Positions 1-7,537 of a stretch of DNA of 18,193 nucleotides are shown here, piece after piece. The stretch comes from an uncultured Bifidobacterium sp. GTDB lineage: Bacteria; Actinomycetota; Actinomycetes; Actinomycetales; Bifidobacteriaceae. The notes beneath the pieces are model-generated. The model worked only from the letters and a program-made list of their open reading frames with translations. It made no database searches and was not told where the DNA came from. A program made the translations under genes and the position numbers. The stretch is taken from positions 1 to 18,193 of the forward strand of contig CALNAE010000113.1 in the NCBI GenBank assembly GCA_937874315.1. The letters are read 5' to 3'. The stretch's first letter is position 1. Each line of letters begins with the position of its first letter.

Positions 1-244
1 TGTCCGGTTGCAGTTGTCCGCATCTCTTATCGACGGCACTGCGTATAGTCGATAGCCGGCCCGGGATGTGGTAGAAAGATCCCGGCATCGCCAGAAATGT
101 TGTTTTCGGGATACACGATTGATGAGCGCCAGCGGCGCCGAATGATTACAAATCGCGAGTCTCCATGAATTTCACCTTGCGATTTCCGAACCGTCACATG
201 GCGGCGCTCGGCTCCTCTTTCTCACACGTTCCCGAAAGGCACGA
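1..244 (+). promoter_or_regulatory. Upstream region of the DEAD-box helicase gene
   Basis: I find no convincing gene in these 244 bases. A -10-like TATAGT lies at 44-49 but has no good -35 at normal spacing. Two inverted repeats are visible: 7 bp arms at 61-67 and 79-85 (CCGGGAT/ATCCCGG, 11-nt loop) and 7 bp arms at 150-156 and 179-185 (AAATCGC/GCGATTT, 22-nt spacing). Both would lie in the helicase 5' leader if transcription starts near 55. A Shine-Dalgarno-like GAAAGG at 234-239 sits 5 nt before the ATG at 245 and supports that start. The leader hairpins could be regulatory, but that is inference; the first could instead be the terminator of an upstream gene. Confidence 0.35.
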
Positions 245-2098
245 ATGTCATATTCATCCCGTCATCATCATCCATCCAAGCGGTCGAACACAGCGACCAT
301 CTCCGCCGGCGATCCCGCAGACAATGCTTCCGAATACGGCGTTCCCGCAGATAGCGTTTCCGCGAACGCCGATGTCGCTCTCAACGTCGTCGACGCAGGC
401 GACGCATCGACAGCAGACACGCATACCTCGTTGACCGACACCGACAAGCCTGCCATGACCTTCGCCCAGCTCGGCGTTCCCGAACAGCTGGTCAAGGCCC
501 TGGCTCGCGACGACAAGACCACGGCCTTCCCCATTCAGGAGGCGACGATTCCCGATTCCCTACGCGGACGCGACATTCTCGGCCGCGGAGCCACCGGCTC
601 CGGCAAGACACTGGCCTACGCAATTCCGCTGATCAGCCGTATCCGCCCGCAGTCGGCTCCCAATCGTCCACACGGACTGGTGCTGGCTCCGACACGCGAA
701 CTGGCCAACCAGATCAACGACGTGCTGCTGCCTCTCGCCCGCAGCTGCGGCATGCACACCACCACAATCTATGGTGGAGTCCGCCAGAGCCGTCAGACCA
801 ACGATCTGCGCCGTGGCGTCGACATCGTGGTGGCCTGCCCCGGCCGGCTCAAGGACCTCATCAATCAGGGCCGCGTAAGCCTCGACGACGTCGAGGTCAC
901 GGTATTGGACGAAGCCGACGAGATGGCCGACATGGGCTTTCTCCCGGACGTCAGCGAATTGCTGGAGATGACACCGTCGGACGGACAGCGACTGCTGTTC
1001 TCCGCCACGCTCGACCACGGCGTCGACACGGTGGTACGTCGCTTCCTCAACGACCCGAAAATCCATGAAATCGATTCGGCCACCGCTCAGGTTTCCACGA
1101 TGACCCAGCACGTCTTCCAGGTCACCTCTGCGGAAAAACCACAAATTGTCGAGGCGTTGGCCTCCGGGACCGGCAAAAGGATTCTGTTCACCAAGACCAA
1201 GATGCAGGCCGAGGAACTCGCGACCAAACTGATCGACCACGGCATTCCTTCTGCGCAGTTGCACGGCAATCTGTCGCAGGCCCAGCGCGACCGTAATCTG
1301 AAGGCCTTCAGCTCCGACGAGGTCCATGTGATGGTGGCCACCGACGTGGCGGCGCGCGGCATGGACATCAGCGGCGTGGAGCTGGTCGCCCAGATCGATC
1401 CGCCGCAGGATCCGAAATCATTCCTACACCGTTCTGGGCGCACAGCCCGAGCCGGTCACAGCGGAGACGTGGTGACATTGGTTCTGCCCAAGCAGAAGCG
1501 CCGCACCCTACAGATGCTGCACCGCGCCGGCATCAACGGTCACGCCGTTCGCGTAGATGAACAGTCCGATCAGCTTCAGGACCTCATCGGCGAACAGGCA
1601 CCGACCGTCGACGGCTGGTCGCTGGAGGAATTCACCAAACGCCAGCGCAAACATCAGCACGATAATCGACGCGATCGCAACGGTTCGGACCGGCGGGGTC
1701 GCAACAACCGCAGAGATCGCGGTGACGGACGTGATCGTGATCACGAGCGCGGATATGAGCACGGACGCGGACACGGATATGACAGCCGACGCGTTGATCG
1801 GCATGACACCCAGCGTGACGCCTGGCAAGAACGCGGCGACGCGCGGGGACGGGTGAACGACCGCGAGGACGATTGGTCAAAGCCTTTCGACGGCCGTAGC
1901 GACAGGAAAAGGGCGGAGGACTCCCGCGGACGTTCCAACAGAAGATTCCATGATGACAGCCACGGCGCGCCGCAACGCGATGGCCGCCGCCATGACTCAA
2001 CCTGGCACGGCAACCACACCCACGCCTATCGTGGACACACCAATGCCGAAGCCAGCCACGGCATGACACGAAACCACGCCTCCCGGGAACGGCACTGA
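245..2098 (+). CDS. DEAD-box ATP-dependent RNA helicase
   Basis: A 617-residue superfamily 2 RNA helicase that unwinds RNA duplexes using ATP; the family acts in ribosome assembly, mRNA turnover and cold adaptation. Motifs appear in order: Q motif around 73-98 (FAQLGV...PIQ), Walker A ATGSGKT 116-122, PTREL 149-153, DEAD 222-225, SAT 253-255, VATDVAARGMD 364-374 and HRSGRTARAG 395-404. So both RecA-like domains are complete. The first 70 residues are Ser/Thr/Asp-rich and probably disordered. Residues from about 465 to 617 form a low-complexity tail rich in Arg, Asp, His and Gly, typical of an RNA-binding tail but unusually rich in His and Asp. The start is supported by GAAAGG 5 nt upstream. 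The gene is monocistronic and convergent with the mevalonate operon. Similar helicases are annotated rhlE, cshA or deaD; I cannot choose among them. Confidence 0.95.
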   Translation: MSYSSRHHHPSKRSNTATISAGDPADNASEYGVPADSVSANADVALNVVDAGDASTADTHTSLTDTDKPAMTFAQLGVPEQLVKALARDDKTTAFPIQEATIPDSLRGRDILGRGATGSGKTLAYAIPLISRIRPQSAPNRPHGLVLAPTRELANQINDVLLPLARSCGMHTTTIYGGVRQSRQTNDLRRGVDIVVACPGRLKDLINQGRVSLDDVEVTVLDEADEMADMGFLPDVSELLEMTPSDGQRLLFSATLDHGVDTVVRRFLNDPKIHEIDSATAQVSTMTQHVFQVTSAEKPQIVEALASGTGKRILFTKTKMQAEELATKLIDHGIPSAQLHGNLSQAQRDRNLKAFSSDEVHVMVATDVAARGMDISGVELVAQIDPPQDPKSFLHRSGRTARAGHSGDVVTLVLPKQKRRTLQMLHRAGINGHAVRVDEQSDQLQDLIGEQAPTVDGWSLEEFTKRQRKHQHDNRRDRNGSDRRGRNNRRDRGDGRDRDHERGYEHGRGHGYDSRRVDRHDTQRDAWQERGDARGRVNDREDDWSKPFDGRSDRKRAEDSRGRSNRRFHDDSHGAPQRDGRRHDSTWHGNHTHAYRGHTNAEASHGMTRNHASRERH

Positions 2099-2125
2099 TC
2101 GGTTATTACTGATCGGTAATAACCG
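2094..2125. repeat. Palindrome nested in a tandem direct repeat at the helicase stop
   Basis: A perfect inverted repeat has 10-nt arms at 2100-2109 and 2116-2125 (CGGTTATTAC/GTAATAACCG) and a 6-nt loop. The same stretch is also a direct repeat: ACTGATCGGT occurs at 2094-2103 and again at 2108-2117, 14 nt apart, and ACTGATCG recurs at 2162-2169. The helicase TGA (2096-2098) lies inside the first copy. The arms are AT-rich and no T-run follows, so it is not a textbook terminator. It could be a weak terminator, a protein-binding site or a 3' RNA stability element. Confidence 0.6.
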
Positions 2126-2172
2126 CATCCTCGCACAGACGCCGCACCACAGTTATGTGACACTGATCGAAA

Positions 2173-2210
2173 AGACCGGCGTCACACCGACTTGATTGGA
2201 TAGACCGGCG
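2173..2210 (+). repeat. Short direct repeat AGACCGGCG (two copies)
   Basis: AGACCGGCG occurs at 2173-2181 and 2202-2210, each followed by a similar CACAC/GACAC-type tail. It lies between the palindrome and the terminator hairpin in the convergent gap. No function can be assigned, and this may be chance or a local duplication. Confidence 0.35.
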
Positions 2211-2219
2211 CTGACACAT

Positions 2220-2258
2220 AACAGCCGGCGGCACCTTGCACGGGTGTCGCCGGCTGTT
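2220..2258. terminator. Strong bidirectional terminator hairpin between convergent genes
   Basis: The arms at 2220-2235 and 2243-2258 pair over 16 positions with a 7-nt loop. All pairs are Watson-Crick except one at 2231/2247, which is G-U in the rightward transcript and C-A in the leftward one. The stem is GC-rich in its centre and starts AACAGCC / ends GGCTGTT. No long T-run follows on either side, as is common for actinobacterial terminators. It sits 122 nt past the helicase stop and 54 nt past the mvaS stop, so it can serve both genes. Confidence 0.75.
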
Positions 2259-2311
2259 GCGTTCCCGGTTCCTCCGTGGCCCTTCTCCGTCCCGCGACAC
2301 GACCCATACCA

Positions 2312-3490
2312 CTACGCATAATACCGTTCATGCGCATCGAGGCGCACGAGTCTGTGCTTGGCCCGGGGGTCCCCCGCATCCAATAGCTGTTCGGAACCGT
2401 CGGTCACCAAACGCTGCTCGAAGATGGCTTCATACTCAGCCATGGTGAGCCGTTGCCGGGTTCGCAACATCGCGGCGCTGTTCGCCGGATCGAGATAGCG
2501 TTGGAACCCGTCCTGCAATACGCCGAAGAACAGCTCCCCCACCGAACCGGAACCATAGCTGAACAGGCCGATTCTGTCACCGGCCCGCAGCGTCGTATCA
2601 TGCTCGAGCAACGAGATAAGACCGAGATATAACGAACCGGTGTAGCAATTGCCAACGTCGCGGCAATGCTTGATGGATTCCTCGAATCGCCGCTCCAGCC
2701 GCCGGAAAACGTCGTCCGGCACCCGCTCGGAAAGGCTGCGCAAGCCTTTGCGGCCCATTTTGGTGAACGGGATATGGAACAGCATGGCCTGCAACGATTC
2801 GGCCCGGGTCAGTCCTTGTCGCCCGGCCTCCTGCCACAGATCCGAGAACAACCGTAGATAGACCTGTTCGGAATACTTGCCCTTGGCCAACGCCTCCGTC
2901 GCATAATTGGGTCGCCAGAAATCGTCGGTGCTGGTGCTGTGATACACCGATTCCGGTTCCAGCGCCATGATGCTCGGATTGGGACCGATCAGCATCGCGA
3001 CCGCCCCGGCACCCTGCGTCACCTCGCCGCCGGTTCGTAAACCGTAGCGCGCGATATCGGTCGCGATGACCAGCGCGGTACGTTGCGGATGCGAGCGCAC
3101 AAAATCCGCGGCGAGCTGCACCCCCGCCGTGCCTCCGTAGCAGGCCTCCTTGATCTCAATGGCACGCATATCCCCGCCTAGACCCAAAACGTCCTGGACG
3201 AACAATGCCGAGGCCTTGGACTGATCGACACTGCTTTCCGTGGCGACGATCAGCAGGCCGATCCTACGTTTGTCGATGTCGTTGAGCATCCCTTCGGCGG
3301 CGTTCGCGCCCATAGCCACGATATCCTGGTCCAAGGTGGGCACCGCCATGCGTCGTTGACCGATACCGATGCGGAATTTATCGGGATCGACTCCACGTGC
3401 CTGGGCCAGATCGTCAAGGTCGAGGAAACGATTAGGGGTGTACCAGGCCATGCGGTCGATGCCGACCGCCATCGGTTGTTCAAACGTCAT
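2312..3490 (-). CDS. mvaS: Hydroxymethylglutaryl-CoA synthase
   Basis: A 392-residue enzyme that condenses acetyl-CoA with acetoacetyl-CoA to HMG-CoA, the second step of the mevalonate pathway, in the cytoplasm. The catalytic triad of the family is visible: Glu85 in ATESSVD, Cys117 in EIKEACYGGTAG and His239 in FHIPFTKMG. Length matches bacterial MvaS (about 385-395). The start is supported by GGGAG about 8 nt upstream. The gene begins 13 nt after the HMG-CoA reductase stop, so it is the last gene of the three-gene operon. The stop is followed by the shared hairpin at 2220-2258. Identification is from direct motif reading and the operon context agrees. Confidence 0.97.
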   Translation of the reverse strand: MTFEQPMAVGIDRMAWYTPNRFLDLDDLAQARGVDPDKFRIGIGQRRMAVPTLDQDIVAMGANAAEGMLNDIDKRRIGLLIVATESSVDQSKASALFVQDVLGLGGDMRAIEIKEACYGGTAGVQLAADFVRSHPQRTALVIATDIARYGLRTGGEVTQGAGAVAMLIGPNPSIMALEPESVYHSTSTDDFWRPNYATEALAKGKYSEQVYLRLFSDLWQEAGRQGLTRAESLQAMLFHIPFTKMGRKGLRSLSERVPDDVFRRLERRFEESIKHCRDVGNCYTGSLYLGLISLLEHDTTLRAGDRIGLFSYGSGSVGELFFGVLQDGFQRYLDPANSAAMLRTRQRLTMAEYEAIFEQRLVTDGSEQLLDAGDPRAKHRLVRLDAHERYYA

Positions 3491-3503
3491 GGTGTAGCTC
3501 CCG

Positions 3504-4790
3504 TCACTCTCCGTCGGCTCTCAGCTGGGTGAGCAGCCGTCGAGCCTCGGTCAAATTCGCCTGCGCCGGGTTATGGCGCAGCGCGGCCGTCAGATCGTCA
3601 AGTTCCCGGCCTTGCGCACCCGCCATCATCGCCAGGCTGCTCAGTTGCAGCTTCATATGCCCAGCTTGGATGCCGCGGGTCACCAACGCCCGCATCGCGG
3701 AAAGATTGGAAGCCAATCCGACGCTGGCCATGATGCCCATCAGCTGCGACGCGGACGGTTGGCCCAACAGCCTCATGGCAAGTCCGGCCATCGGCAACGT
3801 GGATATCGCCGCCCCGACGCTGCCAATCGGCAGTGGAATGTCGATGGTTCCCCTCAAGAGGCCCGGTTTGCGCCCTTCGGTTCGTATGGTCCACGTCGTC
3901 CATGTTCTACGGGAGTCGTCGAGGTCCGCGTATGCGGCGGCGCCGACGTTTCTCGTGTCGTTCCCGGTGGCGAGCACGACGGCGTTGATGCCGTTCATGA
4001 CGCCTTTGTTGTGCGTGGCCGCTCGCAACCCGGAACACTGGGCGAAGCGCGCGGCCTCTACGATGCGGCGCGCCACGGTTTCGCCGGACATGTCTGAAGT
4101 GGCCAGCGACTGCATGGTTATTTCGGCGCTGGCACGGACGCGCTGTTGGGCAGTGGCATTCGACAGGATCGCCATCAGCGGTTCATGGCCGGGCAGTTGG
4201 GACCCAAGATATCGAGCCACGGCTTGCGCGATGGTGTTGACGATATTCGCACCCATCGCCTCTCCTGGGTCGATCAGCAGATCGAATTCCAGAAAGCCGT
4301 CGTGGGCTTGGGCCGTAACGGACCGTAAGCCGCCGCCATGCGAACGCAGAGTGGGGTGGGCATCGTCGGCGACGCACGTAATCGTGTCTTGACGCGCTGC
4401 CAAGAACTCTTGCATCTGTGTTGCTTGAACGTCTTCTCGGGTATGGGAATGATCGAGGAACACGATCTGAGCCGGGATCCCTTCCCGCAGCACTTGCGTA
4501 TGGAACCCGCCGCTGCGTGCCACCCGTTGGGCGGCGTTACTCACGGCAGCGATCACCGACGGTTCCTCGGTGGCCATCGGCACCCGATACGCGTGTCCGT
4601 CGACCAGCATATGCTCCGCGAGCCCCAGCGGCACGGGGAAAACGCCAATCTGGTTCTCGATCAGATGTTCCGCGACCGCACGCGGCAAAGCCGCGCAGTC
4701 CGACAGCAGTTCCAAGTCCTGCGTCGCAAGACTCCCCTCCGCGGCGAGCAATCGCAACCGTGACTCGGTATCACGCTCATAAAACTTCAT
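3504..4790 (-). CDS. mvaA: Hydroxymethylglutaryl-CoA reductase, class II
   Basis: A 428-residue HMG-CoA reductase that makes mevalonate from HMG-CoA using NAD(P)H; soluble, with no membrane segments, as expected of the bacterial class II type. Visible motifs: ENQIG 45-49, the catalytic-Glu motif ATEEPSV 73-79, the cofactor-binding segment EAMGANIVNT 177-186, catalytic Lys262 in THNKGVMNG, Asp278 in ATGNDTR and the C-terminal catalytic His378 in AGHMK. The ATG at 4790 overlaps the thiolase stop as ATGA, pointing to translational coupling. The reading frame stays open further upstream to 5135, but that part is antisense-like low-quality protein inside the thiolase gene, and homology-like sequence begins at MKFYERDTES. 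Class II enzymes can run in either direction; here the neighbours imply synthesis. Confidence 0.96.
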   Translation of the reverse strand: MKFYERDTESRLRLLAAEGSLATQDLELLSDCAALPRAVAEHLIENQIGVFPVPLGLAEHMLVDGHAYRVPMATEEPSVIAAVSNAAQRVARSGGFHTQVLREGIPAQIVFLDHSHTREDVQATQMQEFLAARQDTITCVADDAHPTLRSHGGGLRSVTAQAHDGFLEFDLLIDPGEAMGANIVNTIAQAVARYLGSQLPGHEPLMAILSNATAQQRVRASAEITMQSLATSDMSGETVARRIVEAARFAQCSGLRAATHNKGVMNGINAVVLATGNDTRNVGAAAYADLDDSRRTWTTWTIRTEGRKPGLLRGTIDIPLPIGSVGAAISTLPMAGLAMRLLGQPSASQLMGIMASVGLASNLSAMRALVTRGIQAGHMKLQLSSLAMMAGAQGRELDDLTAALRHNPAQANLTEARRLLTQLRADGE

Positions 4791-5953
4791 GACAACCGCT
4801 CCACTTCCATGGCAACCGCCTGACCGCCTCCCACACACAGGGCCGCGACGCCAAGCCTCTTGCCGCTGCGACGCAGGGCATGCACCAGAGTCGTCAGGAT
4901 TCTGGTTCCGGAGGAGCCCAAGGCATGACCCAACGCCAATGCGCCGCCGCAGATGTTGTACCGATCCGGATCGATGCCGAGCTCCTGCTGCACCACCAGC
5001 GACTGGCTCGCGAAGGCCTCGTTGACCTCGTACAGATCGATGTCGGAGATCTGCTGGTCGAGTCTCTCCAGCAATCGCTGGATGGCCAGCACGGGCGTGT
5101 ACCCCATAAGCCCCGGTCGATATCCAGTCTCGCAATACCCTGTGATCCGAGCCAGTGGCTGTAATCCCTGTCGATGCGCCTCGCCGCCAGTGGTCACGAT
5201 CACCATGCTGGCACCGTCACTCAATGGCGAAGTGTTGCCGGCCGTCACCTTGCCGTCCTCGTCATACGCGGGTGGCAATGCTGCAAGCGACGCCATATCG
5301 GACTGCGGGCGCATCACCTCGTCATGATCCAACCCATTCACCGCGATGATCTCCTCGTCGAAGCCGCCGGCGCGCCACGTCGCGGCCGCCTTACGTTGGG
5401 AATCAAGCGCGTAGCGGTCCAACTGCGCACGCGTGAGGTGAAACAGCCGGTTGAGATTCTCCGCCGTAACGCCCATCGCGTAGTCTTCGAAGGCGTCATT
5501 GAGCCCGTCATGGAACAGGGTATCCTGCCAATGGTCAACGTCGAATGCATGTTTGCCCTGACGCGCGGCGAAGGCAGGGGCCCCCGACATGCTTTCCACA
5601 CCGCCGGCTATCACCATGCGGGCGTCACCAAGCAGCACCGCGGCCTGCGCGAGACGCACGGCCTTGAGTCCGGAACCACAAACCTGATTGACGCTCATCG
5701 CGGTTCCGCGCATGGGCAGGCCCGCGTTGATCTGCACCTGTCGGGCTATATTCTGCCCCAATCCGGTCGATAGCACGTTGCCGAGTATGACCTGATCGAT
5801 ATCCTGAGTCTCGATGTCGTCCTTCGCCACCACTCGCCTGACCAGGCGAGATGCCATATCCACGGCGTTGAGTTCGGAGAGCGCCCCGCGGAATTTTCCG
5901 GTCGGTGTGCGATATGCCGAAGCAATCACCACCTCATGATCATACGCGGCCAT
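4787..5953 (-). CDS. Acetyl-CoA acetyltransferase (biosynthetic thiolase)
   Basis: A 388-residue thiolase joining two acetyl-CoA to acetoacetyl-CoA, the first committed step toward mevalonate. Visible motifs: acyl-carrying Cys92 in NQVCGSGLKA, NEAFA 311-315, catalytic His343 in GGALALGHALG and the second catalytic Cys373 in LCVGGGQAVA. Most relatives have GHP at the His motif; here it is GHA. I chose ATG 5953 because GGAGGTGAC lies directly before it; an in-frame GTG at 5968 would add five residues encoded by the ribosome-binding site itself. It is the first gene of the operon and shares ATGA with the reductase start. Symbols used for relatives include atoB, thlA and phaA. Confidence 0.95.
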   Translation of the reverse strand: MAAYDHEVVIASAYRTPTGKFRGALSELNAVDMASRLVRRVVAKDDIETQDIDQVILGNVLSTGLGQNIARQVQINAGLPMRGTAMSVNQVCGSGLKAVRLAQAAVLLGDARMVIAGGVESMSGAPAFAARQGKHAFDVDHWQDTLFHDGLNDAFEDYAMGVTAENLNRLFHLTRAQLDRYALDSQRKAAATWRAGGFDEEIIAVNGLDHDEVMRPQSDMASLAALPPAYDEDGKVTAGNTSPLSDGASMVIVTTGGEAHRQGLQPLARITGYCETGYRPGLMGYTPVLAIQRLLERLDQQISDIDLYEVNEAFASQSLVVQQELGIDPDRYNICGGALALGHALGSSGTRILTTLVHALRRSGKRLGVAALCVGGGQAVAMEVERLS

Positions 5954-5962
5954 GTCACCTCC
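5954..5962 (-). promoter_or_regulatory. Strong ribosome-binding site deciding the thiolase start
   Basis: On the minus strand GGAGGTGAC immediately precedes ATG 5953. It is a long match to the 16S anti-Shine-Dalgarno sequence and decides the start against the upstream GTG at 5968. Confidence 0.8.
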
Positions 5963-6190
5963 ATACACGCAAGATTGTTCATCCTCGCCTATGTGAGGTT
6001 AGCGGCAAAGCCGGGGCAAGGCGAGCATTTATGCGTCTTCGCCCCAAGTCTTCACCACCGCCATCGCAGCGCATGTATCTCAGATTCGCAGGTTATGGTT
6101 TTACGCACCGCACCACTCACGGCGTCGTACGCCATCCGTCGAGGCGACCCATACCCGCTTTGCACCGACAATCCATCGGCGGAGCCGTCC
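5963..6190. other. Intergenic region between galK and the mevalonate operon
   Basis: This gap holds the 3' end of the gal unit and must hold the leader and promoter of the mevalonate operon, both on the minus strand. I see no gene. A small hairpin GGCGT-CGT-ACGCC at 6121-6133 could mark the end of the galK transcript, but it is only 5 bp with no T-run. No -35/-10 pair at normal spacing stands out for the thiolase gene. Confidence 0.4.
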
Positions 6191-7441
6191 TTACGCCTCC
6201 TTGCTTGCGCTGGCCGAGGCCACCGCGGCCAAAGCCCGTGGCGCGTGGAACCCTTGACGCGCGAACTCGTCGGCGATGGCCTGGGCCACCTCACGGCTGC
6301 GACCGGCATCGACCAGGGCGATGATCGAACCGCCAAAGCCACCACCGGTCATGCGCGCGCCATAGGCACCACGGTGTCGGGCGACATCCACCGCCACGTC
6401 GAGCTCCGGAACGGTCACCTCATAATCCTTGGCCAGCGAGTCATGGGATGCATTGAACAGCCGCCCCGCCTCGGCGATATCACCCCGGGCGAAGGCATCC
6501 ACGAACTGACGTACCCGGTCGATCTCGGTGATGACATGGCGCACGCGTTTGCGCATCGTTTCGTCCGGCAACGCCCCAAGAACGGCCGCGAGCGCCTGCC
6601 GCTGGTCCTGGGCCGCCGCCACGGCATCCGCACTGACCCGAAGATTTCTGACGCCGAGGATCCGAGCCGCCTGCTCACAGGTGGTGCGGCGCTGCGCATA
6701 CTGGCCGTCGTTGAGCTGATGCGGCGCCTGGGTGTCGACCACCAGCAGCTCGAGACCGCGGCCTGCGAGATCGAACGGCTGTTGCGACACGTTGTTTAGC
6801 GCAGTAAGTTCCGGTCGGCAATCCAACAGCAGCGCATGGCCCGGCGTGCAGCGCATGGAAGCGTTCTGATCCAGGCCACCTGTGGAGGCACCTGCCATGT
6901 CGTTCTCGGCGGTCATGGCGGCATTGATCAGTGTCACCCTTCCGGCGTCGCTCGCGCCGAATCCGAGCCCCGCCACGTCGTCCAACGCGAGCGCCGTCGA
7001 ACACGTCATGGCCGCCGACGAGCTCAGTCCAGAACCTAACGGCACGCAGGAGACGAACGCCGCATCGAAGCCTTGAACGCCGTCATATCCGGCCTGTCGC
7101 AACGCCCACGCCACGCCTGCCGGATACGCCGACCATCCCTCGACGCCACGGGCACGCAACCCCGCCAGATCGTTCGTCGTCACGTCGTCTGGGTTCATGC
7201 TCGACACGAGCCTGACCATGGAGTCTTCTCTTGGGCGCAACGCGACGAATGTGCGATGCGGCAACGCGATAGGCAGGCATAGTCCTGCGTTGTAATCGGT
7301 ATGTTCTCCGATCAGATTGACTCGTCCTGGAGCCGCCCACACACCGGCGGGAGCTTTGCCGAAGGTATCGACGAACAGCACGCTTGCCTGAGCAACACCT
7401 TCACGACTGCTGATCGGCTCGATGAATTGCACGGTGGTCAT
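6191..7441 (-). CDS. galK: Galactokinase
   Basis: A 416-residue GHMP-family kinase that phosphorylates alpha-D-galactose to galactose-1-phosphate with ATP, the entry step of the Leloir pathway. The galactokinase signature GRVNLIGEHTDYN lies at about 39-51 (Arg40, Glu46, Asp49), the phosphate-binding loop GSGLSSSAA at 136-144, the catalytic Asp191 in GGLDQ and the third GHMP motif TGGGFGGS at 365-372. Length is slightly above the usual 380-400. Two adjacent ATGs (7444 and 7441) follow AAAGGGG; the second has the better spacing. It is the last gene of the unit, 96 nt after galT, and has its own ribosome-binding site. The 96-nt gap shows no clear hairpin. Confidence 0.97.
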   Translation of the reverse strand: MTTVQFIEPISSREGVAQASVLFVDTFGKAPAGVWAAPGRVNLIGEHTDYNAGLCLPIALPHRTFVALRPREDSMVRLVSSMNPDDVTTNDLAGLRARGVEGWSAYPAGVAWALRQAGYDGVQGFDAAFVSCVPLGSGLSSSAAMTCSTALALDDVAGLGFGASDAGRVTLINAAMTAENDMAGASTGGLDQNASMRCTPGHALLLDCRPELTALNNVSQQPFDLAGRGLELLVVDTQAPHQLNDGQYAQRRTTCEQAARILGVRNLRVSADAVAAAQDQRQALAAVLGALPDETMRKRVRHVITEIDRVRQFVDAFARGDIAEAGRLFNASHDSLAKDYEVTVPELDVAVDVARHRGAYGARMTGGGFGGSIIALVDAGRSREVAQAIADEFARQGFHAPRALAAVASASASKEA

Positions 7442-7537
7442 CATGGACCCCTTTCATATGATGAACTTGAAGGCTCACGCCGGTGTCGCCACGACAGCAC
7501 ATTCTGGCCGACGACGCAATCGGCGCCACCTTCCTAC

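Noticed and set aside
4791..5135. Upstream extension of the HMG-CoA reductase frame (115 extra residues)
   Set aside because: It lies wholly inside the thiolase gene in another frame and shows no reductase-like sequence; the ATGA overlap gives a natural start at 4790.
6121..6133. GGCGT-CGT-ACGCC hairpin as a galK terminator
   Set aside because: Only 5 bp with a 3-nt loop, 58 nt past the stop, and without a T-run; too weak to call.
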